Part shown: positions 35,417 through 42,226 of the stretch, piece after piece
How positions within the stretch are numbered: position 1 is the stretch's first letter
Layout: each line of letters begins with the position of its first letter
From: Pumilibacter intestinalis
Lineage (GTDB): Bacteria; Bacillota; Clostridia; Christensenellales; Pumilibacteraceae
DNA: 64,000 nt
Assembly (NCBI RefSeq): GCF_943193005.1
Contig: NZ_CALPCH010000002.1
Coordinates: 62,001 to 126,000, forward strand
Direction of reading: 5' to 3'
Notes under the pieces: model-generated
Database searches by the model: none
The model's input: the letters and a program-made list of their open reading frames with translations, nothing else
Told to the model about the DNA's origin: nothing
Made by a program: the position numbers and the translations under genes

Positions 35417-36289
35417 ATGACGAAGACTTCCAAAATAACCGCCGCAAAGGTGTTCATAACGCTGTTAAACCTCGGTATGCTCGCTTTGGCTTGCGTTTAT
35501 TTTAAGGACCTTCCGCGCGTGGTGCTCATGTGCGCCATAGTTATATTCGCAACTTTGGGCGTAACGGTGCCGAGCATAAACGAAACGCAGCACGAAACTA
35601 TATACAAATTTTTCGTGTTGTTGTCTGTTTTTGCCGCGCTTTTAATGATAGGTTACACCGTGCTCGACGCCACGGGTTGGCTTTATAAGTTCAAAGATAT
35701 GGATACGCTCATAGCCATAATCCGAAATACCAAACAGTGGGGCATACTCGTATATATCGGTATAGTGATATTTCAGGTAATATTTCTGCCCATACCGTCG
35801 GCTATTATCGCGCTTATCGGCACGGTGCTTTACGGACCTACTTACGCATTTTTGTTTATGACGGCGGGCACTATAGTAGGCTCGGTAATCACATTTTTTA
35901 TGGGAAAGATTTTCGGGCGCAAACTTGCCGTGTGGGTAATAGGCGAGGAAAAAACGGACAAATTCGCGGGGCTTGTAAACGAGAAAGGACGCTTTTTGTT
36001 TATAGTGATGATGCTGTTTCCTTTTTTCCCCGACGATATCATATGCCTTATAGCCGGCATAACTACAATGAGCTTTAAGTATTTCTTAATCACGATTTCT
36101 TGGACGCGCCCCGTTATGATAGCGTTTATGTGCTATTTCGGAAGCGGCACGATAATCCCGTTCAAAGGCTGGGGCATACCCGTGTGGATAGCCATATTCG
36201 TGGCGGTTATAATACTGTTCTTCGTTGTAAACAAGATAAAAAAGAAAATAATGGAAAAACACCCGCGCCCGCGAAAAAACCGCCCGTAA
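35417..36289 (+). CDS. TVP38/TMEM64 (VTT domain) family membrane protein
   Basis: 290 residues, six or more membrane helices. The VTT core is visible: IVIFQVIFLPIPSAIIALIG, YGPTYAFLFMTAGTIVGSVI, TFFMGKIFGRKLAVWVIG and LFPFFPDDIICLIAGITTMS. Related proteins (DedA superfamily) act as lipid scramblases or undecaprenyl-phosphate flippases, so a role in membrane lipid handling is likely. Two extra helices precede the core. The C-terminus is basic. No ribosome site is seen before the ATG; a -10 box is 7 bases upstream, suggesting a leaderless mRNA. It ends inside a bidirectional terminator. Confidence 0.88.
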   Translation: MTKTSKITAAKVFITLLNLGMLALACVYFKDLPRVVLMCAIVIFATLGVTVPSINETQHETIYKFFVLLSVFAALLMIGYTVLDATGWLYKFKDMDTLIAIIRNTKQWGILVYIGIVIFQVIFLPIPSAIIALIGTVLYGPTYAFLFMTAGTIVGSVITFFMGKIFGRKLAVWVIGEEKTDKFAGLVNEKGRFLFIVMMLFPFFPDDIICLIAGITTMSFKYFLITISWTRPVMIAFMCYFGSGTIIPFKGWGIPVWIAIFVAVIILFFVVNKIKKKIMEKHPRPRKNRP

Positions 36290-36306
36290 AAGGCGGTTTT
36301 TGTTTT
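36274..36306. terminator. Bidirectional terminator between the TVP38-like and PadR genes
   Basis: AAAACCGCC-CGTAAAA-GGCGGTTTTTGTTTT. It has A and T tracts on both sides and serves two convergent genes; both stop codons lie in or next to it. Confidence 0.85.
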
Positions 36307-38020
36307 ACTCCTCAACGGAGAACTTTTTGGTTTTGTATAAAGAGTTGAATACAAGCGCGCTTACGGGGAAATTCGTGCAGAGCAGGGCGGGCAACAGTAC
36401 CGTTGCGAGGTATTCCGACCCGAATCCGAGCGGCATGCCCGCTATAATGTTTACGCAGTATATGATGAGGAAACATTGAGCCATAACTATCAGCCTGTAT
36501 ATAAGCGAATTTTTGAGACTGAAGTTAATTCGCTTGCGCTTGTTCGGCTCGGTGAAATTCTTTACAAACGCGGTAATGGGGAAGGCTACGGCAACCGCGC
36601 CCGCGATTATGTAAAACCACTTGTCGGAGCTTCTGCCTTGTTGCATAACCAAACTTACGAATACCGCCGAAAACAGTATTTCAAGCATCATTACGGCAAA
36701 GAGCACTCCGTAGTGCACAATCATGAGCTTGTTCGAGTAGTAATAGTATGCGTTGCTGTACTCTTTCGCGCTCGCGTTGTTGTGAGTGCGTATCTTTACG
36801 TTGTCGCCCATTTCGCGAACTTCGCCCGTGAGCCTTGTGAGCTTGCGGTTCACGTCGGCGTCGGAGGTGAAATATTGCGTTTCTTCTTCCTGCTCGTACT
36901 CTTCTTCGTAGTTTTCTTCGGAAACCGACTCGTCGGTTACGCCCTGTTCAAGCTCTTCTTCCGAAATTTCGGGTTCGGACTGCGGCTCGGACTGCGACTC
37001 GGGCGGCTGCTCGGGCGCAAGACGGGGGCGTTCCACAAAGCTCGGATTTAAGAATTCGCCCAAAATATTGCGATACTCGCGTTCTATCACCGACGTGTGA
37101 TTGTGCGATACCACGCTTTGCGAGTGATAATCCAAAAAGATGTTTGTGTTTGCAATCGGTTCGGGCTCGGGTTCGGGCTGAACTTGCGGTTCAACCTGCG
37201 GCTCGGCGGGGGTAAGGCGCGCGAGTTCGTCGAATATAGACGGCTTGGGCGTTTCCTGCTCGGGCTCTGCGGGCTTTATTAAAGAAGAAAACTCTCGTTC
37301 GTCGAAAAAGTCTTTGAAATAGGAGTCCGACGACACGCCCGAGTCGGTGCGGTTGGATACGTATTTTTCGGCAATGAGCTTTTCGGCGTAGCTTACGTCG
37401 TTTTCCGCTTGCTCGCGGCGGCGGAACAATTCGTTCATTATCGCCGTTGTGTCCGAAAATACTATTTGCGGCTTTTCCTGCTCGGCTTCCGCTTCCTGTT
37501 CGTTTTCGTTTTGCTCCGCTTGCTCGGGTTCGGTTTCCTGCTCCGCTTGCTCGACCCGTTGCTCGTCTTGCTCCTCGGTTTCTTGCTCGAAAACGTCATC
37601 CGCTTCTTCCGTTTGCTCGATTTCTTCCTCGAACGGTTCGGAGTCGCTTTCGGATATTGCCGCGCTCGCCTCGCCGAAATCGTATTCTTTGTCCGAAATG
37701 AGCTTATCTATAACGGTGCGGGAGTATTCCCATTCGTGCTGGTTCTTAATGAAAAGCTCGCGCCCCATGTCGGTGAGCGTGAAATATTTGCGCCTGCCGC
37801 CGTTGGACTTCGCGCCCCAATACGAGCGAATAAAACCTTGAATTTCAAGGCGCTTCAAGCAACTGTAAAGGGTGGGTTGCTTGAGTTTGTACTGCCCGCT
37901 GCTTTTTTGTTCTATTTCGCGAACTATATCGTAACCGTAACGGTCGCCGTCAAAAAGGGCTTTGAGTATAATGGTGTTTATGTGCCCTCTTATTAAGTCG
38001 CTCTGTATAGTGTTTTCCAT
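36305..38020 (-). CDS. PadR-type transcription regulator fused to a long acidic linker and a four-helix membrane domain
   Basis: 571 residues from the ATG at 38020. Residues about 1-95 are a complete PadR winged helix: GHINTIILKALFDGDRYGYD, LKQPTLYSCLKRLEIQGFI and RRKYFTLTDMGRELF. Residues about 110-415 are Glu/Gln/Pro-rich low-complexity (EEEIEQTEEADDVFEQETEE is one run), probably disordered. Residues about 424-565 hold four membrane helices (MIVHYGVLFAVMMLEILFSA; WFYIIAGAVAVAFPITAFV; LIVMAQCFLIIYCVNIIAG; YLATVLLPALLCTNFPVSAL). The normal PadR C-terminal dimer domain is not evident. The protein thus looks like a DNA-binding domain tethered to the membrane. It has its own promoter and no ribosome site. 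Ligand and targets are unknown. Confidence 0.85.
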   Translation of the reverse strand: MENTIQSDLIRGHINTIILKALFDGDRYGYDIVREIEQKSSGQYKLKQPTLYSCLKRLEIQGFIRSYWGAKSNGGRRKYFTLTDMGRELFIKNQHEWEYSRTVIDKLISDKEYDFGEASAAISESDSEPFEEEIEQTEEADDVFEQETEEQDEQRVEQAEQETEPEQAEQNENEQEAEAEQEKPQIVFSDTTAIMNELFRRREQAENDVSYAEKLIAEKYVSNRTDSGVSSDSYFKDFFDEREFSSLIKPAEPEQETPKPSIFDELARLTPAEPQVEPQVQPEPEPEPIANTNIFLDYHSQSVVSHNHTSVIEREYRNILGEFLNPSFVERPRLAPEQPPESQSEPQSEPEISEEELEQGVTDESVSEENYEEEYEQEEETQYFTSDADVNRKLTRLTGEVREMGDNVKIRTHNNASAKEYSNAYYYYSNKLMIVHYGVLFAVMMLEILFSAVFVSLVMQQGRSSDKWFYIIAGAVAVAFPITAFVKNFTEPNKRKRINFSLKNSLIYRLIVMAQCFLIIYCVNIIAGMPLGFGSEYLATVLLPALLCTNFPVSALVFNSLYKTKKFSVEE

Positions 38021-38027
38021 AAATAAT

Positions 38028-38056
38028 ATTGTAATATTTTTTTGGTTATTTGTCAA
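38028..38056 (-). promoter_or_regulatory. Sigma-A promoter of the PadR-membrane gene, predicted leaderless
   Basis: On the minus strand, TTGACA (38051-38056), 17-base spacer, TACAAT (38028-38033). Seven bases (ATTATTT) separate the -10 box from the ATG, so transcription would begin at about the start codon. Confidence 0.75.
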
Positions 38057-38106
38057 TTGTAAAACCCGACCGCCTATGCTAATTTTTCAAAATAGCATAA
38101 AAATAT

Positions 38107-38135
38107 TTGCGGGAATTTTGTCGATATTGTATACT
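38107..38135 (+). promoter_or_regulatory. Sigma-A promoter of the thioesterase gene
   Basis: TTGCGG (38107-38112), 17-base spacer, TATACT (38130-38135), 21 bases before the ATG. Confidence 0.65.
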
Positions 38136-38156
38136 GTTATACGGGAGAGTTAAATT

Positions 38157-38909
38157 ATGAACGAATTTTTGAGTCACAGCTACAAAATCGTAACGGCGGT
38201 AGACGAGTTCGACTTTGCCGAAAGAATAAAGCCGAGCGCGATACTCGAGTATTTTCAAGACCTCGCCACCGTGCACGCCGACGAAATAGGCATAGGGTAT
38301 CACAAGATGAAAGAGGGCAATCTGTGCTGGGTTCTCAACCGCTTAAGCGCGGTTATAGACAAACAGCCCAAACTCGGCGAAGAAGTGATACTCACAACCT
38401 TTCCGCACAAACCCGGTCTTGTGGACGCGTTCCGCGATTACTATGTTACGGATACTAAGGGTAACAGCCTTATTCGCGGCACTTCTCGCTGGTGCGTGCT
38501 CGATATGGCAAGCAAAGCAATAAGGCGATGCTCGCCGCTTTTTAACTACCCCGACTCCGCTTATTGCCCGCGCTTTGCGGTGGAAGACGGAAACCCGCAG
38601 TTGCCCAATATAGAAAACGCGGAGGGCGAAATCGAATGGAGTTCGAGCGGAAAAGTGAACATAACCGACCTTGACCGCAACGGGCACATGAACAATGCGC
38701 GTTATGCCGATATGGCGGTTAACGCATGCGATTTCGAATTTTATTCCGCGCACGAGCCAAAAGCGTTTCATTTCAATTTCCTTGCCGAAATGAAAGCGGG
38801 CGAGGGCTACGAAATGCGAGTTAAAACAAAAGGAGACGAGTCCTATTTCGAAGCCGTAAGCACGCTTAAGCATAAGCCGGTCTTTCGAGCCTCGGTGCTG
38901 TGGCGGTAG
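38157..38909 (+). CDS. Acyl-ACP thioesterase
   Basis: 250 residues, double hot-dog fold. It releases fatty acids from acyl carrier protein. The first half has FDFAERIKPSAILEYFQDLA and the substrate-binding helix; the second half has the FatA-type catalytic stretch DLDRNGHMNNARYADMAVNA (Asn and His). SRWCVLDMASKAIRR is also typical. GGGAGAG precedes the ATG. Its end overlaps the lipoprotein gene start by 10 bases. Confidence 0.9.
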   Translation: MNEFLSHSYKIVTAVDEFDFAERIKPSAILEYFQDLATVHADEIGIGYHKMKEGNLCWVLNRLSAVIDKQPKLGEEVILTTFPHKPGLVDAFRDYYVTDTKGNSLIRGTSRWCVLDMASKAIRRCSPLFNYPDSAYCPRFAVEDGNPQLPNIENAEGEIEWSSSGKVNITDLDRNGHMNNARYADMAVNACDFEFYSAHEPKAFHFNFLAEMKAGEGYEMRVKTKGDESYFEAVSTLKHKPVFRASVLWR

Positions 38910-40108
38910 GCGACAGAAATATCCATATTGTTTTTATAGCGGCTGTGTTTTGCTTGTGCCTGTTGTGCGGGTGCGACGGATACCGAAGAGCCGACAAGAT
39001 AACGGACTACGAACTGTTCCTGCATAATTATACCAAATACTCCGATATATACTTGCCGCCCGACGCCCCCGTAGGACCGGGCGCGGAAAACATAGAAGGA
39101 TTTACCGCGCTTTCCGAAATAGGCTTCGAGTTCGGAAAGAGTTTCGACGGCGGCGTTGCGTTTGTGAAAACAAAGAGCGGCAAGTATCTTCTCAATGCTC
39201 GCGGAGAACTCAAAGAAACAAAGCTCGACTTAAGCGAAACGCAAACTTACGGAACATATTATATAGCGGAGGAAAACGGACTGAAGGGAGTTCGCACGGT
39301 TTTCGGCGACGAAATTTTACCGTGCGCATACTCCGAGATACGCATAATCGGCAAAACCGTGCTTGCCGAAAACGCGGAGCGTTATGAAATTTACAGCTGC
39401 GGAGTTTTGACTTGTGCCGTTCCCGCGCGAGAAAACGTGAGTTTGATTTCCGAAAATTACATACTTGCGGGCGATACGTTACGCGACTTGTACTATAACG
39501 CGCAGTATGCTTGCGGAAGAAAATACGCGGCTGTGCCGAGCGAAGGCAAAGTAACCGTTGAACTCGAAAGCGGATACGTGGGATATGCGGATATAGAAAA
39601 CATGCGACTGATAGGCGGCGAGTATGCGGAAGCGAGCGGATTTTGCGAGGGCACGGCAACCGCCCGAAAGCCGAGCGGCGAGTGGGTTGTGATAGACTCG
39701 CTCGGCAACGAACTGTTTAGCTCTAAAGCAGTTAAGGCGGGCAACAGCGCGAACGGATACAGACTGTACTTAAAGTATAACTTTTACGGGGCAATGGACG
39801 GGGAGTTTAACGATATTACGGGCGCGATATTTCATACTTTGCGGTACGAATACGTAACGGGCGATTGCGTTATTCCGCGCTACGGCAAAGGCTACGCGGT
39901 GTATTCGCTCGCCGAACGGAGATATACGGGCGTGGAACACGAGCAAATAGACTACGCGGACGGACTGTTTATTTGCCGCGACGGCGAAAAAACAATCGTG
40001 AGAAACGGCGCGTTGAAAATAATAGCCGAATGCGAAAGTGCGGAAATGAGCGAAAACGTACTCACGATACGTAAAGACGGCAAGTATTTTTACTACATAA
40101 AATCGTAA
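38900..40108 (+). CDS. Probable lipoprotein with WG-like repeats
   Basis: 402 residues from a GTG start overlapping the thioesterase gene. A signal peptide ends in a lipobox (FCLCLLCGCDG, Cys about 24). The rest is a chain of short beta repeats of the kind 'GVAFVKTKSGKYLLNARGEL', 'GYVGYADIENMRLIGG', 'GTATARKPSGEWVVIDSLGN' and 'GKGYAVYSLAERRYTGV', like WG/KWG repeat beta-propellers on bacterial surfaces. The role is unknown, perhaps ligand binding. The stop codon TAA lies inside the first 22-base repeat unit of the adjoining repeat field, so the repeats define the end of the protein. Confidence 0.75.
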   Translation: MAVGDRNIHIVFIAAVFCLCLLCGCDGYRRADKITDYELFLHNYTKYSDIYLPPDAPVGPGAENIEGFTALSEIGFEFGKSFDGGVAFVKTKSGKYLLNARGELKETKLDLSETQTYGTYYIAEENGLKGVRTVFGDEILPCAYSEIRIIGKTVLAENAERYEIYSCGVLTCAVPARENVSLISENYILAGDTLRDLYYNAQYACGRKYAAVPSEGKVTVELESGYVGYADIENMRLIGGEYAEASGFCEGTATARKPSGEWVVIDSLGNELFSSKAVKAGNSANGYRLYLKYNFYGAMDGEFNDITGAIFHTLRYEYVTGDCVIPRYGKGYAVYSLAERRYTGVEHEQIDYADGLFICRDGEKTIVRNGALKIIAECESAEMSENVLTIRKDGKYFYYIKS

Positions 40109-40170
40109 TTGCGATAACCCAACCGTGTCATTGCGATAACCCAACCGTGTCATTGCGATAACCCAACCGT
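40105..40170 (+). repeat. Three tandem 22-base units next to the palindromic element
   Basis: Three head-to-tail copies of GTCATTGCGATAACCCAACC followed by GT (first copy GTAATT). The first ten bases equal the end of the palindromic element that follows at 40171. The lipoprotein stop codon is in the first unit. Confidence 0.9.
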
Positions 40171-40284
40171 GTCATTGCGAGGAGGGCGAAGCCCGACGAA
40201 GCAATCCCAAACATGGAACAAGTGCAGAAACTGTTCCGTTCTCATGTATGAGATTGCCACGGGCATAAATGCCCTCGCAATGAC
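40171..40284. repeat. Palindromic repeat, type A, copy 1
   Basis: 114 bases bounded by GTCATTGCGAGG and CCTCGCAATGAC (12-bp inverted ends). Inside are hairpins GGGC-GAA-GCCC and GGGCAT-AA-ATGCCC, and a long central stem GCAATC...GATTGC extended by ACATG/CATGT. This allows a cloverleaf-like fold. Almost identical to copy 2. Confidence 0.92.
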
Positions 40285-40303
40285 ATTATAGCCGACCAAC
40301 CGT

Positions 40304-40348
40304 GTCATTGCGATAACCCAACCTTGTCATTGCGAGCGACTTTACCGT
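40304..40348 (+). repeat. Two partial repeat units between copies 1 and 2
   Basis: One 22-base unit like those at 40105 (ending CCTT) and one variant starting GTCATTGCGAGCGACTTTAC. Confidence 0.8.
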
Positions 40349-40462
40349 GTCATTGCGAGGAGGGCGAAGCCCGACGAAGCAATCCCATACATGGAACAAG
40401 TGCAGAAACTGTTCCGTTCTCATGTATGAGATTGCCACGGGCATAAATGCCCTCGCAATGAC
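40349..40462. repeat. Palindromic repeat, type A, copy 2
   Basis: 114 bases, with only a base or so different from copy 1 (CCATAC instead of CCAAAC). It has the same ends and internal hairpins, and is followed by the same ATTATAGCCGACC flank as copy 1, so the duplication includes flanking DNA. Confidence 0.92.
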
Positions 40463-40481
40463 ATTATAGCCGACCTACCGT

Positions 40482-40503
40482 GTCATTGCGATAACCCAAC
40501 CGT
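40482..40503 (+). repeat. Single 22-base repeat unit
   Basis: Same unit as at 40105-40170, directly before the split element at 40504. Confidence 0.85.
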
Positions 40504-40575
40504 GTCATTGCGAGGAGGGCGAAGCCCGACGAAGCAATCCCAAACATGAGAAAGTAATGTAAAAAGGAGCAAAAC

Positions 40576-41121
40576 ATGACTGCAAAAGAACTCGAGCGTT
40601 ACATATTAAATAAACCCAACGCCAAAAAGAAAACCGTGCAAGACTGGCGGTATATAAGGTATACGGCGTATGCCATAGCGTTTGCAACTTTGCAAAAAAC
40701 CGACGGCGGCGCGGTGTTCACCGTTTTCGGCAGACGCCCCGAGCTTGAAAAAGAACATGCCGGCGTGATTTATGCCGCGCTCGGAACGTATTCCGAAAAG
40801 TTCACGAGCGTGAAATTTCCCAACTCGTTGCCGTCCGATACTATAAAATCTTTGATTGACTATTCTTACGCCGAGCGCATGAAAGCCGTTTCGATGCCCG
40901 ATAACGCGTCGGGCAGAAGTTCGGACTTTCCGTATATCGGCGTGAATTTCGGCGACTGTTTCTCGTCCGAACGCCAAGAAGTCGCGGCAACCAAAGAGGA
41001 GAGCGGCGCGAGCGTGGAAGATAAGTCGTGCGCCGCAATGCCGTATAGAGTGCTTACCGACGAAACTGCGGCAAAAAACTACGAGAAATTACTTAAAATG
41101 TTAAAAAAGGAACAAATGTGA
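40576..41121 (+). CDS. Hypothetical protein inside the split palindromic element (cargo gene 1)
   Basis: 181 residues, not recognised. No signal peptide or membrane helix. The first 110 residues look like a compact alpha/beta domain (VQDWRYIRYTAYAIAFATLQ, GGAVFTVFGRRPELEKEHA, KFPNSLPSDTIKSLIDYSYA) with at most a faint resemblance to YjbR-like proteins. A Ser/Glu-rich linker and a C-terminal Lys-rich helix follow. The ribosome site AAAAAGGAG lies 6 bases before the ATG, immediately after the left half of the repeat. No HUH or other transposase motif is found. Confidence 0.7.
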   Translation: MTAKELERYILNKPNAKKKTVQDWRYIRYTAYAIAFATLQKTDGGAVFTVFGRRPELEKEHAGVIYAALGTYSEKFTSVKFPNSLPSDTIKSLIDYSYAERMKAVSMPDNASGRSSDFPYIGVNFGDCFSSERQEVAATKEESGASVEDKSCAAMPYRVLTDETAAKNYEKLLKMLKKEQM

Positions 41122-41132
41122 TATATTTTGCC

Positions 41133-41161
41133 TTGACACGATTTGTGCATAATGATAAAAT
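41133..41161 (+). promoter_or_regulatory. Promoter of cargo gene 2, predicted leaderless
   Basis: TTGACA (41133-41138), 17-base spacer, TAAAAT (41156-41161), then 7 bases (TTATCTT) to the ATG at 41169. No Shine-Dalgarno. Same layout as at 38028-38056. Confidence 0.75.
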
Positions 41162-41168
41162 TTATCTT

Positions 41169-41588
41169 ATGACTAACGAAAACGAATTTGTGTACGAAGG
41201 AATTATGCCCATGTATACTCGGTGGGTGCACATAAGCGAAGACAATTCGGTATATAACGGACCGAACGCCGAAGAGATGAAAAGGTATTTGCTCGAAATC
41301 GGCTTTACCGACGCGACTCCATATATTTTGGATTGCATTTCGAAGCTGATTGTTGTAGTGGGGAAATCCAAAAAGTTTTTGATGTATGACGAGTGCGCAA
41401 CTCTTGCGTCGGGCGTAACGAGTGCCGACGGTTTGGCGTTGCAAATCAAATATTACATAGCGAAGAATTTAGACGCCGTGCGCGACAAATTGTTGGATAG
41501 GCACGGGATTGACATTGGCGAGTACTTTTTCGGCGCGAAAAATTTTATAAGAAAGATTGCCATGATTTACTCGGCATACGGAAGGTAG
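41169..41588 (+). CDS. Hypothetical protein inside the split palindromic element (cargo gene 2)
   Basis: 139 residues from the ATG at 41169. This start is preferred to an in-frame GTG at 41118 because the promoter lies between them and its -10 box is 7 bases before the ATG. Not recognised. Segments: MTNENEFVYEGIMPMYTRWV, LIVVVGKSKKFLMYDECATL, a helix AEEMKRYLLEIGF and a C-terminal helix NFIRKIAMIYSAYGR. It is soluble, with mixed alpha/beta character. It ends 9 bases before the right half of the repeat. Confidence 0.65.
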   Translation: MTNENEFVYEGIMPMYTRWVHISEDNSVYNGPNAEEMKRYLLEIGFTDATPYILDCISKLIVVVGKSKKFLMYDECATLASGVTSADGLALQIKYYIAKNLDAVRDKLLDRHGIDIGEYFFGAKNFIRKIAMIYSAYGR

Positions 41589-41655
41589 AATTCCTTCAGT
41601 ATGAGATTGCCGCGGCACTGCGTGCCTCGCAATGACGTTATTGCCGAACTACATT

Positions 41656-41768
41656 GTCATTGCGAGGAGGGCGAAGCCCGACGAAGCAATCCCATGCATG
41701 AGAAAGTAAAAGCGACTGTACGGGTTTTATGCAAGAGATTGCCGCGGCACTGCGTGCCTCGCAATGAC
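41656..41768. repeat. Palindromic repeat, type B
   Basis: 113 bases with ends GTCATTGCGAGG / CCTCGCAATGAC. The centre is AAAGTAAAAGCGACTGTACG followed by GGTTTT, and the right hairpin is GGCAC-TGC-GTGCC instead of GGGCAT-AA-ATGCCC. These two differences define type B. Confidence 0.92.
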
Positions 41769-41786
41769 AAGTAAGAGAAGATACCC

Positions 41787-41898
41787 GTCATTGCGAGGAG
41801 GGCGAAGCCCGACGAAGCAATCCCATTCATGCGGAAAGCAAAAGCGACTGTACGGGTTTTATGCATGAGATTGCCGCGGCACTGCGTGCCTCGCAATA
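41787..41898. repeat. Palindromic repeat, type B, right end altered
   Basis: Same as the copy at 41656 but the final CCTCGCAATGAC stops at CTCGCAAT and runs into a different hairpin-rich stretch. Confidence 0.88.
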
Positions 41899-41968
41899 CT
41901 CGCTAACGCTCGTGGCGTTCGCGCACTGCGTGCGCTCGGCTGAGGACAGGTTAGCCGCGAGTTATCCC
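41899..41968. repeat. Second kind of small palindromic sequence joined to a type B copy
   Basis: Contains GCGCAC-TGC-GTGCGC and CTAACG/CGTTCG pairing, rich in CGCTCG-like words. It appears once here, replaces the last bases of the element before it, and is followed by ACAGGTTAGCCG, a flank also found after the copy at 41969. Confidence 0.5.
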
Positions 41969-42083
41969 GTCATTGCGAGGAGGGCGTAAGCCCGACGAAG
42001 CAATCCCATTCATGCGGAAAGCAAAAGCGACTGTACGGGTTTTAAGTATGAGATTGCCGCGGCACTGCGTGCCTCGCAATGAC
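41969..42083. repeat. Palindromic repeat, type B
   Basis: 115 bases, complete ends. One extra base in the left hairpin (GGGCGTAAGCCC). Centre with GCGGAAAGCAAAAGCGACTG. Confidence 0.9.
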
Positions 42084-42096
42084 AGGTTAGCCGTGA

Positions 42097-42156
42097 GAGA
42101 TTGCCGCGGGCATAAATGCCCTCGCAATGACATAGTGCAAGCACCCTCGCAATGAC
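42097..42156. repeat. Two right-half fragments of the palindromic element
   Basis: 42097-42131 is a right half of type A (GAGATTGCCGCGGGCATAAA to CAATGAC). 42145-42156 is only the end CCTCGCAATGAC. They end the repeat field 14 bases before the GTTCA array. Confidence 0.85.
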
Positions 42157-42169
42157 AATAAATGGGCGT

Positions 42170-42213
42170 GTTCAAAAAAAGTTCAAATTTTGTTCATAAT
42201 TTGTTCATATTTT
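42170..42213 (+). promoter_or_regulatory. Four GTTCA motifs at an exact 11-base period before the giant gene promoter
   Basis: GTTCAAAAAAA, GTTCAAATTTT, GTTCATAATTT, GTTCATATTTT start at 42170, 42181, 42192 and 42203. The last ends 13 bases before the -35 box. One motif per helical turn suggests an array for a DNA-binding activator, or phased A/T tracts that bend the DNA. Confidence 0.75.
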
Positions 42214-42226
42214 TTGGGCAAATGTG

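Larger units (their letters stand above)
40504..41636 (+). mobile_element. Palindromic element (type B) split by a two-gene cargo
   Basis: The left half (40504-40557) matches the left half of copy 41656-41768, including CATGAGAAAGTAA. The right half (41598-41636) matches the right half of copy 41969-42083 from AGTATGAGATTGCC to CCTCGCAATGAC. The 18-20 bases that normally join the halves are replaced by about 1040 bases holding two unknown genes. The outer 12-bp inverted ends are perfect. Either a cassette entered the element, or the genes are carried by it. No transposase and no clear target duplication are seen. Confidence 0.6.

Noticed and set aside
40105-40170. Short direct repeats that could suggest a CRISPR array
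   Set aside because: The 22-base units are head to tail with no unique spacers, and the larger copies are palindromes with related interiors. No cas gene is present.
41118-41168. GTG at 41118 as start of cargo gene 2
   Set aside because: It lies before the promoter that best explains expression, lacks a ribosome site at proper distance, and adds 17 residues with no pattern.
40171-42156. Integron attC sites as an explanation of the repeats around the cargo genes
   Set aside because: No R/L boxes of attC type (GTTRRRY core) and no integron integrase are seen; the 12-bp ends are fully symmetric.
41657-42175. Small minus-strand frames with repeated SLRGTQCRGN-like peptides
   Set aside because: They are translations of the palindromic DNA repeats themselves, with no ribosome sites.
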